64,000 nt of DNA from Mayfieldus sp038317345 (GCA_038317345.1 JBBQBH010000008.1:1-64000); one strand, 5' to 3'. Shown: positions 52,007 through 60,004, numbered from the stretch's first letter. Program-made: numbers and translations. The notes: generated by a model from the letters alone, not told the origin.

Positions 52007-53068
52007 ATGCGAATCACCTACATCGTCGGGACCCGTCCCAACTTCGTGAAGATGGCGCCGGTCATCGCGCGGCTGCGCGAGCGGCTACCGGACGCAGAAC
52101 ACTCGCTGGTCCACACCGGCCAGCACTACGACCCGGCGATGTCGGAGGTCTTCTTCGAGGAGCTGGGTGAACTGCCGCAGCCCGAACACGTTCTCGAGGT
52201 GGGGTCAGGGACGCACAGTCAGCAGACGGCGCGGGTGATGGAGCGGCTGGAGCCGATCGTCGAGGCCGAGCGCCCCGACCTGATGATCGTGCCGGGCGAC
52301 GTCAACTCGACGCTGGCGGCCTCGCTGGTCGCCGCCAAAGCGCTGATACCGCTCGCCCACATCGAGTCGGGGCTTCGAAGCTTCGACCCGACGATGCCTG
52401 AGGAGGTCAACCGAATCGTCACCGACCGCCTCTCTGACCACCTCTTCCTGCACTGCGACGAGGCGATCGAAAACCTGCGCGCCGAGGGTTTCTCGGACGA
52501 GCGCATGCACTTCGTCGGCAACACGATGATCGACACCCTGGTTGCGCTCGAGGGTCGCTTCCGTTCGCTGGAGGCGGCGAAGGCCCACGGCCTGGAGCCG
52601 GGCTCCTATCTGCTGGTGACCCTTCATCGCCCCAACCTCGTCGACGGCCCCCTGCTCGAAACCGCGATCGCTCGGCTCACCGAGGTCGCCGAGCGGATGC
52701 CGGTGGTCTTCCCGGCGCACCCCCGGACCCGCAAGGGACTCGGCTCGGTGCCGGACTGGGTAATCGAGCCGGTTGGGTATCTGGAGTTCCTCTCGCTGGA
52801 AGCCGACGCAGGCGCGGTGCTGACCGACTCGGGCGGCATCCAGGAGGAGACCACCTACCTCGGTGTTCCCTGCTTCACGCTGCGCGACAACACCGAGCGC
52901 CCGGTGACGATCCGCGCCGGGACCAACACCCTGCTTGGCCTCGATCCGGACAGAATCGCCGACATCCCCAGTCTTCTCGGCGAGCGAAGCGACCCTCCAG
53001 CTCCGCCGCCGATGTGGGACGGCAAAGCCGCCGAGCGGGTTGCGGAAGTGGTTGCGGCGGCTGCCTGA
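52007..53068 (+). CDS. wecB: UDP-N-acetylglucosamine 2-epimerase (non-hydrolysing)
   Basis: A 353-residue enzyme that interconverts UDP-GlcNAc and UDP-ManNAc for surface polysaccharide synthesis. Family motifs are YIVGTRPNFVKMAPVIARL, GDVNSTLAASLVA, HIESGLRSFD, MPEEVNRIVTD, VTLHRPNLVD and TDSGGIQEETTYLGVPC. It stands alone here; no polymer operon is adjacent. Confidence 0.95.
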   Translation: MRITYIVGTRPNFVKMAPVIARLRERLPDAEHSLVHTGQHYDPAMSEVFFEELGELPQPEHVLEVGSGTHSQQTARVMERLEPIVEAERPDLMIVPGDVNSTLAASLVAAKALIPLAHIESGLRSFDPTMPEEVNRIVTDRLSDHLFLHCDEAIENLRAEGFSDERMHFVGNTMIDTLVALEGRFRSLEAAKAHGLEPGSYLLVTLHRPNLVDGPLLETAIARLTEVAERMPVVFPAHPRTRKGLGSVPDWVIEPVGYLEFLSLEADAGAVLTDSGGIQEETTYLGVPCFTLRDNTERPVTIRAGTNTLLGLDPDRIADIPSLLGERSDPPAPPPMWDGKAAERVAEVVAAAA

Positions 53069-53079
53069 TCCGCCTGCCG

Positions 53080-53547
53080 CTAGAGGTCGTAGCGGGCCAG
53101 GTCCGAATCGAGCCGTTCCGCGTCTTCGCCCTTGGGAGCAGCTCCGGGGGGTTCATCGGGCCCAGCCGAATGCCGCCATCGCCGCACCCCGACAATCAGC
53201 GCCAGGGCCACGACCAGTCCGGCGACGATCGGGACCAGGTATGCGGTGAGATCGAATCCCGACCCCCGCGGGGTGGCGAGCACCGCGGACCCGTACTCGG
53301 CCACCAGCGCGTCCTTGATCTGCTGCTTGCTGCGGCCCTCGGCGATCAGCTTGCGGATGAAGACTCGTTCGCGATCCGCCTGCGGCGACTCCGAGAGCTC
53401 CAACAGGGTGCCGCAGACAGGGCACATCACCTCGTCCTCGACATCGGGGAGCGACGCCCGCGGTTGGGGGCGGAAGCCGGCCGCCGACGGCGCGAGCAGC
53501 ACGCCGAGGGCCAGGGTCAGCGCGACGATCCGGCTAGCCGTTCGCAT
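53080..53547 (-). CDS. ccmH: Cytochrome c biogenesis protein CcmH
   Basis: A 155-residue membrane-anchored thiol oxidoreductase. After a signal peptide (LTLALGVLLAPSAAG), the active-site CxxC is in EDEVMCPVCGTLLELSESPQ, followed by RELI-type helix FIRKLIAEGRSKQQIKDALV and one transmembrane helix (AYLVPIVAGLVVALALIVGV). It prepares the apocytochrome haem-binding cysteines. The start overlaps the tlpA/ccmG end by 14 bases. Confidence 0.9.
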   Translation of the reverse strand: MRTASRIVALTLALGVLLAPSAAGFRPQPRASLPDVEDEVMCPVCGTLLELSESPQADRERVFIRKLIAEGRSKQQIKDALVAEYGSAVLATPRGSGFDLTAYLVPIVAGLVVALALIVGVRRWRHSAGPDEPPGAAPKGEDAERLDSDLARYDL

Positions 53548-54064
53548 GACCGCCTCCAAGCAGCGGTGCCACGAACTGGTCGAGGTAGCTGCTGTCCACT
53601 GGGCCGCGGCGGATCAACACCAATCGCCCCTTTGGGTTGATCAGAAAGTTCTCCGGGACGCCGCTTGTGCCGAAGTCACGCGCGCGGTCGCCATTGCCGT
53701 CGCGAAGCTCCGGATAGGTGAGCGCGTAGCGATCGACGAAGGCGCGGCCGTCGTCGGTGAGGTCGCGGGTGTCGATGCCGAGCACCGTGAACCGCTGCGA
53801 GCGGTGCTGGCGATAGAAGGTCTCGAGCGTCGGCGACTCGTCTCGGCACGGCAGGCACCATGAGGCCCAGAAGTTGACCAGCACCCAGCGGCCGCGGTAG
53901 TCGGAGACGCTTCCGGTCCCGTCACCGTCGAGGCTGGGCAGGTCACCGCTCGGCGCCGCCTCGCCGACCGCGATATTGGCGCCTCCCTTGCTCAGCAGGC
54001 CGAAGCCCAGCAGGCCGACCACGGCGAGCACGGCGAGAAAGACGACGAAGGAGCGGGCGCTCAC
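53534..54064 (-). CDS. ccmG: Thioredoxin-like TlpA/CcmG (DsbE) protein
   Basis: A 176-residue membrane-tethered thioredoxin. One N-terminal helix (FVVFLAVLAVVGLLGFGLL) precedes the domain with the active site NFWASWCLPCRDESPTLE and cis-Pro segment GTSGVPENFLINPKG. With CcmH it keeps apocytochrome c thiols reduced outside the membrane. The rest of the ccm genes (E, F) lie about 9 kb away in the opposite direction. Confidence 0.9.
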   Translation of the reverse strand: MSARSFVVFLAVLAVVGLLGFGLLSKGGANIAVGEAAPSGDLPSLDGDGTGSVSDYRGRWVLVNFWASWCLPCRDESPTLETFYRQHRSQRFTVLGIDTRDLTDDGRAFVDRYALTYPELRDGNGDRARDFGTSGVPENFLINPKGRLVLIRRGPVDSSYLDQFVAPLLGGGHANG

Positions 54065-54103
54065 CGGGCCAAGGTTAGAGGCGCCGAAACGCGCCCGGCG
54101 TGG

Positions 54104-54109
54104 TTAGAT
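54104..54109 (+). promoter_or_regulatory. -10-like element (TTAGAT), leaderless-type
   Basis: TTAGAT ends six bases before ATG 54116. It is a weaker match than the other TANNNT elements. Confidence 0.3.
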
Positions 54110-54115
54110 CGGTCC

Positions 54116-54613
54116 ATGGCTACGGTGCGAGAGGCCGAAGCGACCGCCCGCGAGGCGCTCATGCACGCGTACCTGGAGGCCTGGAACCTGCACGACCCCG
54201 ACGCGGCGGCGGCGTTCTTCTCCTCCGACGCCGTCTATGACGATCGCGGCGCCGGCACCGTCGCCCGCGGCGTCAATGAGATCCGCGCCCACGTCGCCTC
54301 GGTGCAGACCGGCTTCTCCGACCTTCGCTTCGAGCTGCTGCGGGCGGCGCACGGGGAGGACTTCACCGCCGGAGAGTGGACGGCGACGATGACCCACAGC
54401 GGCGAACTGGATGGGCTTCGCGCCACCGGCCGCCGCGTGAGCAGCGCCGGCGTCGATGTGGCGACGCTCGACGAAAAGGGCCAGATCACCTACCTGGTCA
54501 GCTATTACGACGGCGCCGCGATCATGCGCGAGCTGGGGGTCCTCCCGCCGCGCGGATCGCGCCTCGAGCGGGCCATCGTCCGCGCCGCCTCGCTGCTGCC
54601 GCGGCGGCCCTAG
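54116..54613 (+). CDS. SnoaL-like / NTF2-fold ester cyclase family protein
   Basis: A 165-residue cone-fold protein. LMHAYLEAWNLHDPDAAAAF and VYDDRGAGTVARGVNEIRAH, then HGEDFTAGEWTATMTHSGEL are typical of SnoaL-like proteins, which act as cyclases, hydrolases or binding proteins. The substrate is unknown. Its TAG stop overlaps the tRNA promoter element TAGAAT. Confidence 0.8.
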   Translation: MATVREAEATAREALMHAYLEAWNLHDPDAAAAFFSSDAVYDDRGAGTVARGVNEIRAHVASVQTGFSDLRFELLRAAHGEDFTAGEWTATMTHSGELDGLRATGRRVSSAGVDVATLDEKGQITYLVSYYDGAAIMRELGVLPPRGSRLERAIVRAASLLPRRP

Positions 54614-54616
54614 AAT
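54611..54616 (+). promoter_or_regulatory. -10 element of the tRNA-Gly gene (TAGAAT)
   Basis: TAGAAT ends nine bases before the first base of the tRNA. Confidence 0.5.
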
Positions 54617-54625
54617 CGCAGCCAC

Positions 54626-54698
54626 GCGGACGTAGCTCACCTGGTAGAGCGCGAGCTTCCCAAGCTCGAGGTAGCGGGTTCAAGTCCCGTCGTCCGCT
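54626..54698 (+). tRNA. tRNA-Gly (anticodon CCC)
   Basis: The cloverleaf is complete. The acceptor arms GCGGACG and CGTCCGC pair fully; the D arm is GCTC/GAGC, the anticodon stem CGAGC/GCTCG with loop TTCCCAA (anticodon at 54659-54661), and the T arm GCGGG/CCCGT around TTCAAGT. No CCA is encoded. Its 3' end, TCGTCCGCTT, recurs at 59577-59586 and in part at 57693, consistent with use as an integration site. Confidence 0.95.
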
Positions 54699-54699
54699 T

Positions 54700-55177
54700 A
54701 GGTTGAGGCTCGGCGCCATGTCGCGGCAAAGGGCGGCAGAACGGCGCTAGTGCTGGATTTGCGGCGCTCGAAGCGCTGCAGTCCTCACGGCTCGCGGCGC
54801 CCCTCGCGCAACGAACTGGTAGCTGACTGGTAGCGGGGCGGGCGGTAGCCGGGTGCGGAAGTGGTAGCGGGACACGCTGTCTTGGGATCTCGGGGGTCAG
54901 AGGCTGAAGATGCGTCTCAGCAAGTGGCGGCGTCGGATGGGCGCGGCCGGTTCCAGCGACCTCTCGCGTGTGAAGCGAGCGGAGCAGGGGAGCGGAAACC
55001 CGCCGAAATCTGTATTCCCAAGCGGAATGATCCACCTGCCGCCGCCCTGGACTTAACCCTCAGATTGCCGCGGTTTGCCGGCAATGACTCTCGAATGGGC
55101 ACCGGTGCCCATTCGAGACGATTACCGAACGCGCTGGTTCAAAGCCAGTCGCCCCGACGAGGGACCTACCGCGACGC
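54700..55177 (+). other. Gene-free stretch after the tRNA with GGTAGC repeats and a palindrome
   Basis: I see no gene in these 478 bases. GGTAGC occurs at 54818, 54829, 54844 and 54863; CTGGTAGCTGACTGGTAGC (54816-54834) closely matches 59517-59536. ATTGCCG and CGGCAAT pair near 55065. The pattern suggests the arm of an integration site rather than coding sequence. Confidence 0.6.
55089..55118. repeat. Perfect 30-bp palindrome
   Basis: The half TCTCGAATGGGCACC is followed at once by its exact reverse complement GGTGCCCATTCGAGA, without a spacer. It lies 60 bases after the end of the minus-strand secreted-protein gene at 55178, so it may be its terminator or a protein-binding site. Confidence 0.8.
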
Positions 55178-56020
55178 TCAGTTGTCTGTCTGGGTGCCAC
55201 TATCGCTACTCGGGCCGTCGCCCTGATCGCCTTGCAGGTCTTCCTGGTCGTCGGCGCCTTGCACGCCTTCGTCCGACGCCGATCCCTGCAGAAGGTAGGT
55301 CCCATCGGGCTGAAGGGTCACCTGAAGCTCGACCTCCTGACCAACTGTGAACTTCGACAGGTCGAGGGTGGTGGACACCACCACAGCGATCGTGCTCCCC
55401 GACTGGCTATTGTCGTCAGCGGAGATCGTCAGGGTCCGAGTCGAGGTGTCGATCGCCACGATAGCCCCCTCGACGCTGAAGCCGCCCGTGTCAGTACCCG
55501 TATTCTCCACCGACTCGGCTTCGACCTCGCCCTGGGCGCCGACCGTCCCATCCACGATCACGCTGCTACCGACCGGCGGCATCGTGGCGCTAAACCGAGC
55601 CGCGGTGATCCGCGCCCGACGGTGGCCCTGGCGCACGAGCATCGAGACTCCACGGGAGGACAGAGTGAAGATGCCCCGTCGCTGGTCGACGTAGCTAACG
55701 GTGCCGTGCAGCCGCACCCTGGACCGACGTCCCGTAACTTGCACCCGCCTGGCTGCAAACGTGCCGTTGCGCAGCCGGCGTGCCGAGACAACCACCGTGC
55801 GCCCGAGACGCGGGGTGCGACCAGCATGGACCGCAACGAGGCGCCCGGTGCGCTCCGCCACGACGAACGATTGGGCGCGGGCGTTGTGGTGAACGACTGT
55901 GCCGCTCACGACTCGCGCCTCCGCCGCACCAGCCAGGGCCATGAAGGCTGCCGCTGACGTGAGGCTCAGCAGGACACCCCTGCCGAGCAAACCTGCTGCC
56001 CTTCTTCTCAACCCGTGCAT
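55178..56020 (-). CDS. Secreted protein with OB-like (DUF5666-type) beta repeats
   Basis: A 280-residue exported protein. The signal (VLLSLTSAAAFMALAGAAEA) is followed by two or three similar beta segments: VVSGTVVHHNARAQSFVVAE, RLHGTVSYVDQRRGIFTLSS and SVEGAIVAIDTSTRTLTISA, each with a GTV-x-D/N core as in DUF5666-like domains. The last 45 residues are acidic and Gln/Asp-rich. Function unknown. It is the first gene of the tRNA-Gly-linked accessory region. Confidence 0.65.
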   Translation of the reverse strand: MHGLRRRAAGLLGRGVLLSLTSAAAFMALAGAAEARVVSGTVVHHNARAQSFVVAERTGRLVAVHAGRTPRLGRTVVVSARRLRNGTFAARRVQVTGRRSRVRLHGTVSYVDQRRGIFTLSSRGVSMLVRQGHRRARITAARFSATMPPVGSSVIVDGTVGAQGEVEAESVENTGTDTGGFSVEGAIVAIDTSTRTLTISADDNSQSGSTIAVVVSTTLDLSKFTVGQEVELQVTLQPDGTYLLQGSASDEGVQGADDQEDLQGDQGDGPSSDSGTQTDN

Positions 56021-56098
56021 TCTGCCCTTTCGGTTGTCGCTGCGCGTTGGCTCACATATCGGCTACGGATCGTCCCCCGGCAAGCGAATATCTGTCCA

Positions 56099-56503
56099 GT
56101 GAGCCCCCGCCGCCAGGCGGCTGTGCAGCTGGGGGCCGTGGGCATTGCCTATGCGGCGCTGCTTGGCTTCGGCGCCGAAGTCGAGACGGCCCCGATGGTG
56201 ATCTGGGTGCTGATGATCAGCTCGCTTGCGGTCGCCGCCGTCCTGGTTCGGACGCTCAAGGAGCGGGTCGACACGCTGGTGGGCCAGCTCTCAATTGCGG
56301 CCAAAACCGACTTTCTGACTGGCCTCGCGAACCGTCGTGGCTTCAGCGAACTGCTCAGCTCGGAGCTGAGCCGCGCTCACCGCTGCGGCCATCCGGTCGG
56401 GCTCCTGATCGGAGACCTAGACCACTTCAAGGCGAAACTGCTCGCCTCGACGATCGGCACAGTCCGCGGACGACGCAAGGGTCTAACTCATACACAACCG
56501 TAG
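56099..56503 (+). pseudogene. Truncated GGDEF-domain (diguanylate cyclase) gene
   Basis: The frame begins with two membrane helices (VQLGAVGIAYAALLGFGAEV; VIWVLMISSLAVAAVLVRTL) and a coiled linker. It then enters a GGDEF domain: AAKTDFLTGLANRRGFSELL, ELSRAHRCGHPVGLLIGDLD and HFK. The homology stops abruptly near 56430; the GGDEF active-site loop itself and about 110 residues are missing. The remaining 25 codons are unrelated, so it cannot make c-di-GMP. The likely cause is a deletion or insertion in the island. Confidence 0.75.
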
Positions 56504-56669
56504 TAAGAGGGAAGGTCTCCGCCAGGACGCGACGGATCGCGACGAGGCCGGATAGCCCCTGACTTTTCGCCGGGCACTGCGTTACATCGCTACTGGAGCG
56601 CAAAGATCGCCGTGATTGCGGGGATCGGTTCGGGTTGCAGTTAAACCGACGGCGATAGGAAGATTTCTG

Positions 56670-57132
56670 ATGAGGAAGATCGCCCTTCTCGCGGTGTTCG
56701 CGCTGGTGGCGCTGGTCGTCCCGGCGCAGGCGGCCCCGGCACCGAAGCCGACCAAGCCACCGAAGCCGCATCATTCGAAGCCGAACAAGGCCGCGAAGCC
56801 GAATAAGTGCGTGCCTCACAAGGCGGGCTATAACGCTAGGGGGGACTTTCGTCAGCGCCGCGTTGACACCGGACGGCGATGGCCGCTACAGCGGCACGCT
56901 CGAGGTCGACGTGACGAAGGCGAACCATCACGGCGTGACCGGCAATCAGACGTTCACCCTCGACCATGTCAGGGTCAAGTTCCACCACGGCGTCGATCCG
57001 ACGGCGCCGGCGCCGGGCAGCAGGGCGAAGCTGCACGGCAAGATCACCCAGCTGCCGAGGCATTGCCCGACCGGCGGCTTTACGCCTACGATCACCGTCA
57101 AGAAGGTCGACATCAGGCAGGCCAAGCACTAG
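56670..57132 (+). pseudogene. Secreted basic protein gene with G6 frameshift
   Basis: ATG 56670 opens a signal peptide (KIALLAVFALVALVVPAQAA) and a Lys/Pro-rich stretch to KCVPHKAGYNARG. The frame then runs off at a run of six G (56839-56844). One G fewer would join it directly to TFVSAALTPDGDGRYSGTLE, which continues to HCPTGGFTPTITVKKVDIRQ and a TAG at 57132. The restored protein has about 153 residues with a small beta domain. It is a slip-prone tract, so phase variation, decay or sequence error are all possible. GGAAG lies eight bases before the ATG. Confidence 0.7.
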
Positions 57133-57329
57133 CGCCGGCCCCCTCCCTTTCCGTTGGGTTCTCGCCGAAGCGTGGCGCCCATGATCATGCGCGATTCCAC
57201 GGATCGTTGGCCCAATGAGATGCGAGAGGGGGCGCCGGCTAATCGAACCAGGCCCGGCCGGTGGACGCCTTCGGGCAGCCGCCGGTCGGGCACCACGTCG
57301 TCGGGCTGGCTCGGCAAGCGGTTTAGTCC

Positions 57330-57588
57330 TGGCGAAGAGCTTCCGCAATGAGGTCGTCGCCGCTGCGACGAGCGGCCGGCTCGTCCATCACGCTGAGATC
57401 CTCGCTCTGGGCGAATCCCCGCGCCTGGGCGACAAGGGCCTCGCCCCGCCCGGGCCCCGGGTTGACCTGGATCCCGCCTGCTCCCCTTCGCCCTACGGGC
57501 TCAGCTCCGCAGGCGGGAGCCCCTATGCCTGGGGGGTGACTTATCAACCGGCGAAGGGGGGTGACGTTTTTCAGGCGGCCTTGACACT
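57330..57588 (+). mobile_element. IS21-family remnant (3' end of istB and right end)
   Basis: A fragment in one frame reads NEVVAAATSGRLVHHAEILA followed by LGESPRLGDKGLA, the C-terminal end of IstB, the ATPase helper of IS21 elements. The DNA after it has TTATCAACCGGCGAAGG and TTTTTCAGGCGGCCTTGACA, as at IS21 right ends. The rest of istB, all of istA and the left end are missing. Confidence 0.55.
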
Positions 57589-57620
57589 GCGAACGGCTAC
57601 CAGCTGAATCTGACTTGATC

Positions 57621-57700
57621 GTGACGGAAACTGGTAGCTCAGCCGGTAGCTGACCCGCTGCTTCCGGCTCCGTGAGCGGAAATTGAAGCTACCGTCCGCT
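57621..57700 (+). repeat. att-like 80-bp direct repeat, left of hipBA
   Basis: It begins GTGACGGAAACTGGTAGCTC, carries GGTAGC at 57633 and 57645, and ends with CGTCCGCT at 57693-57700, which matches the tRNA-Gly 3' end. The copy at 59507-59586 has the same order and nearly the same spacing (72 versus 71 bases from start to core). Confidence 0.6.
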
Positions 57701-57871
57701 CTCCGGGAAGGCCCCCGCAAGCTTGCGACAGGGCGCGACAAAATGCGGCGTGCGCTCGCGATTCGGCGCCAGGCCGACATGGGGTTCGGTTGACGACCCT
57801 TCTGAACGGGATGGCCGGTCTTTGCGCGATCGGGACAATGGGGCCCTCCGCGACCATGCCGATTGCACGAA

Positions 57872-57889
57872 TTATCCCGTTCAGGATAA
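57872..57889. promoter_or_regulatory. hip-type operator 1
   Basis: TTATCC-CGTTCA-GGATAA is an inverted repeat with the half-sites TATCC/GGATA known for HipB operators, though with a 6-base spacer instead of the 8 of E. coli. It lies 50 bases before hipB. Confidence 0.5.
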
Positions 57890-57920
57890 ATTGACCGAGA
57901 CCGCGTCTACCCCGAGTGCT

Positions 57921-57940
57921 ATTTTCCCGAGCGGGAAAAT
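57921..57940. promoter_or_regulatory. hip-type operator 2, overlapping the hipB start
   Basis: ATTTTCCCG-AG-CGGGAAAAT is a perfect 9-bp inverted repeat ending inside the hipB ATG. Binding there would block translation start and transcription, as expected for autorepression. Confidence 0.45.
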
Positions 57941-58169
57941 GGACGGTCCTGACGACAGTTCTCGCGTGGAAAGCGCAAAGGCCCTCGGTCGTGCGATCAG
58001 ACTGCGCCGCAATGAGCTTCGCCTTACTCAGAGCGAACTCGCTTCGGTGGCGGGCACCTCGTTGCGCTTCGTGTCCGAGGTTGAGCGTGGAAAGCCGACA
58101 GCGCGCCTCGACGGAGTGCTTCGCCTTCTCGCTGCGTTAGGGCTTTCCCTCGATGTCCGGCCGCGATGA
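57939..58169 (+). CDS. hipB: HipB-like XRE-family antitoxin
   Basis: A 76-residue DNA-binding antitoxin with the XRE helix-turn-helix LRLTQSELASVAGTSLRFVS and EVERGKPTARLDGVLRLLAA. It should neutralise HipA and repress the operon. The ATG lies in operator 2. Codon use has more A/T at third positions than the chromosomal neighbours. The stop overlaps the hipA ATG. Confidence 0.88.
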   Translation: MDGPDDSSRVESAKALGRAIRLRRNELRLTQSELASVAGTSLRFVSEVERGKPTARLDGVLRLLAALGLSLDVRPR

Positions 58170-59446
58170 CCAAGCTGGACGTCTACCTGCACTCGCACCG
58201 TGTAGGACGCCTCGAACGGCGCGAGCAGGGTCGACTGTCTTTCGCTTACGAGCCGGATTGCCTGGATCGCGGCGGCCCCGCGTTGTCGCACTCACTGCCC
58301 CTGCGGCCAGAGCCGTTTGACGATGCCGGCTGCCGTCCATTCTTTGCCGGCCTGCTCCCCGAGGGCGAGTTTCTGCGTGCCGTAGCGCGGTCCTTTGGCG
58401 TCTCAGCCACGAACGCATTTGCGGTGCTCTCGGCAATCGGCGGGGAATGCGCTGGGGCGGTATCGCTGGTGCCAGAAGGTGCGTCGCCGCCACACATGGG
58501 CTCGCCCAAATGGCTTGATGAAAGCGGATTGGCTGACCTGATTGACGAGCTTCCCAGTCGCCCTTTGTTGGCTGGCGATCCCGATGAAGGTCTGCGCCTT
58601 TCACTCGCTGGAGCCCAAGACAAGCTTCCCGTCCTTTTCGTCGGCGGCCGGATCGGGATCACGCGCGGCGATCCGCCGAGCACTCACATCATCAAGCTCC
58701 CCTCGGAGCGCTTCGACGACATGACGGCAAACGAAGGGTTCTGTCTCGCGCTTGCGCGTCGGACAACGCTGAATGCAGTGGAGGCGCGTCCCAGGATTGC
58801 ATCCAAGCAAGCATTTGAGTCGCATTCCGGTGACCGGGAGTACCTGCTCGTTTGGCGCTACGACCGCGAGACGGACCAGGACGGCACACGACGCATCCAT
58901 CAAGAGGACCTTTGCCAGGCGCTTGGGTTTGTTCCAGAGCTCAAGTACGAAGCCGAGGGTGGTCCGGGGGTCGCTGCATGCGCGCGGCACATACGCGCGC
59001 ACTGCGCCGCGCCGGCAGTCGACCTGCTCGCTTTCGTCGACGCCCTGATCTTCAACTTCATAATCGGAAACCGTGACGCTCACTCAAAGAATTTCTCGCT
59101 CATCCTCGAAGGGACGCGCTCTCCGCGCCTCGCCCCGCTCTACGACCTGATCTCGACGATTTCATATGAGGGCCTGAGCAGGAAGATGGCGATGAAGCTC
59201 GGTGGCGAGTACCGCGCCGACTACGTCCGCGGCCGCCACCTCGAACGCCTCGCCGTTGATCTTGAGATGAGCCCGCGTGCCCTCCGCGGTCGGGCCATGT
59301 CACTTTCCGAGCGAGTGGAGGAATCTATGGGTCCGGCCCTGGAAGAGATTCCGTCTGAGTTCGCCACACGCCCGATCCTCGAGCGTGTTCGCGACAGGAT
59401 CGGGACCGGCACAAAACGCCTCCGCGACGCATGTGACGAGCTTTGA
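58166..59446 (+). CDS. hipA: HipA-like serine/threonine kinase toxin
   Basis: A 426-residue toxin kinase; E. coli HipA inactivates glutamyl-tRNA synthetase. The N-terminal HipA_N domain includes LPLRPEPFDDAGCRPFFAGL and LLPEGEFLRAVA. The kinase core shows the G-loop-like SLAGAQDKLPVLF, THIIKLPSERFDD, the catalytic loop NFIIGNRDAHSKNFSLIL and the metal-binding APLYDLISTISY. All key residues look intact, so the module is probably active. Confidence 0.92.
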   Translation: MTKLDVYLHSHRVGRLERREQGRLSFAYEPDCLDRGGPALSHSLPLRPEPFDDAGCRPFFAGLLPEGEFLRAVARSFGVSATNAFAVLSAIGGECAGAVSLVPEGASPPHMGSPKWLDESGLADLIDELPSRPLLAGDPDEGLRLSLAGAQDKLPVLFVGGRIGITRGDPPSTHIIKLPSERFDDMTANEGFCLALARRTTLNAVEARPRIASKQAFESHSGDREYLLVWRYDRETDQDGTRRIHQEDLCQALGFVPELKYEAEGGPGVAACARHIRAHCAAPAVDLLAFVDALIFNFIIGNRDAHSKNFSLILEGTRSPRLAPLYDLISTISYEGLSRKMAMKLGGEYRADYVRGRHLERLAVDLEMSPRALRGRAMSLSERVEESMGPALEEIPSEFATRPILERVRDRIGTGTKRLRDACDEL

Positions 59447-59506
59447 GGCATGCGGCCTAGCGCTGGAATGGCGAGTCGGTGGCTACCAGCGGCGTTCCAG
59501 CCGCGA

Positions 59507-59586
59507 ATGACGGAAGCTGGTAGCTGACTTGGTAGCAGCCATGCGGCAGATCGCTTGCTGAGCCGAATTCCGCCTATCGTCCGCTT
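59507..59586 (+). repeat. att-like 80-bp direct repeat, right of hipBA
   Basis: It begins ATGACGGAAGCTGGTAGCTG, has GGTAGC at 59519 and 59531, and ends with TCGTCCGCTT (59577-59586), identical to the last ten bases of the tRNA-Gly region. A diverged copy of 57621-57700. Confidence 0.65.
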
Positions 59587-59659
59587 CCCGACCGGAGCTG
59601 TCGATTTCTTCGCCTCCCGTTCGTCTTAGAGGCGACCAAACTCTCCCAAGGAGGCAACG

Positions 59660-60004
59660 ATGAAGTACATGCTCCTGATCCATTCCAGCGAAGCGGCGAC
59701 CGAGTTCGACAAGCTCACCGAGGACGAGCAGAACGCGATCTACGGCGAGTACATGGCGATCTCGGAGGCGCCGGGAGTCAGTGACGGCAACCAGCTCCAG
59801 TAGACCGAGACGGCGACGACCGTCCGCGTCGAGGACGGCAAAACTCTGACCACCGACGGACCCTTCGCCGAGACCAAGGAGGCGCTCGGCGGGTACTACC
59901 TGTTCGAGGCCGACGACCTCGACGCCGCGATCGAGCTGGCGGCGCGGATTCCGGCGGCCCGCATGGGCGGTGCGATCGAGGTTCGTCCGCTGGTGGAGAG
60001 GTAG
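59660..60004 (+). pseudogene. YCII/DGPF-family protein gene with in-frame TAG
   Basis: A 114-residue DGPF protein: MKYMLLIHSSEAATEFDKLT at the start, TETATTVRVEDGKTLTTDGP and FAETKEALGGYYLFEADDLD later, ending GGAIEVRPLVER. TAG at 59801-59803 (codon 48, after GNQLQ) interrupts an otherwise intact frame. A perfect ribosome site, AAGGAGG, precedes the ATG. Such proteins pair with ECF sigma factors of the next gene's type. It is either freshly inactivated, read through, or a sequence error. Confidence 0.85.

Larger units (their letters stand above)
57133..57938 (+). other. Gene-poor stretch before hipB
   Basis: About 800 bases without a complete gene. It holds the IS21 remnant (57330-57588), the att-like repeat (57621-57700) and the two hip operator candidates (57872-57889 and 57921-57940). 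Nothing further is recognisable. Confidence 0.6.

Noticed and set aside
57129..57351. Small frames on both strands after the frameshifted gene
   Set aside because: No start signals, no domains, and codon use unlike coding sequence here.
54690..59586. A full-length tRNA-Gly 3' duplication at 59.58 kb
   Set aside because: Only ten bases are identical (TCGTCCGCTT); the T-arm is not preserved, so I describe it as att-like only.
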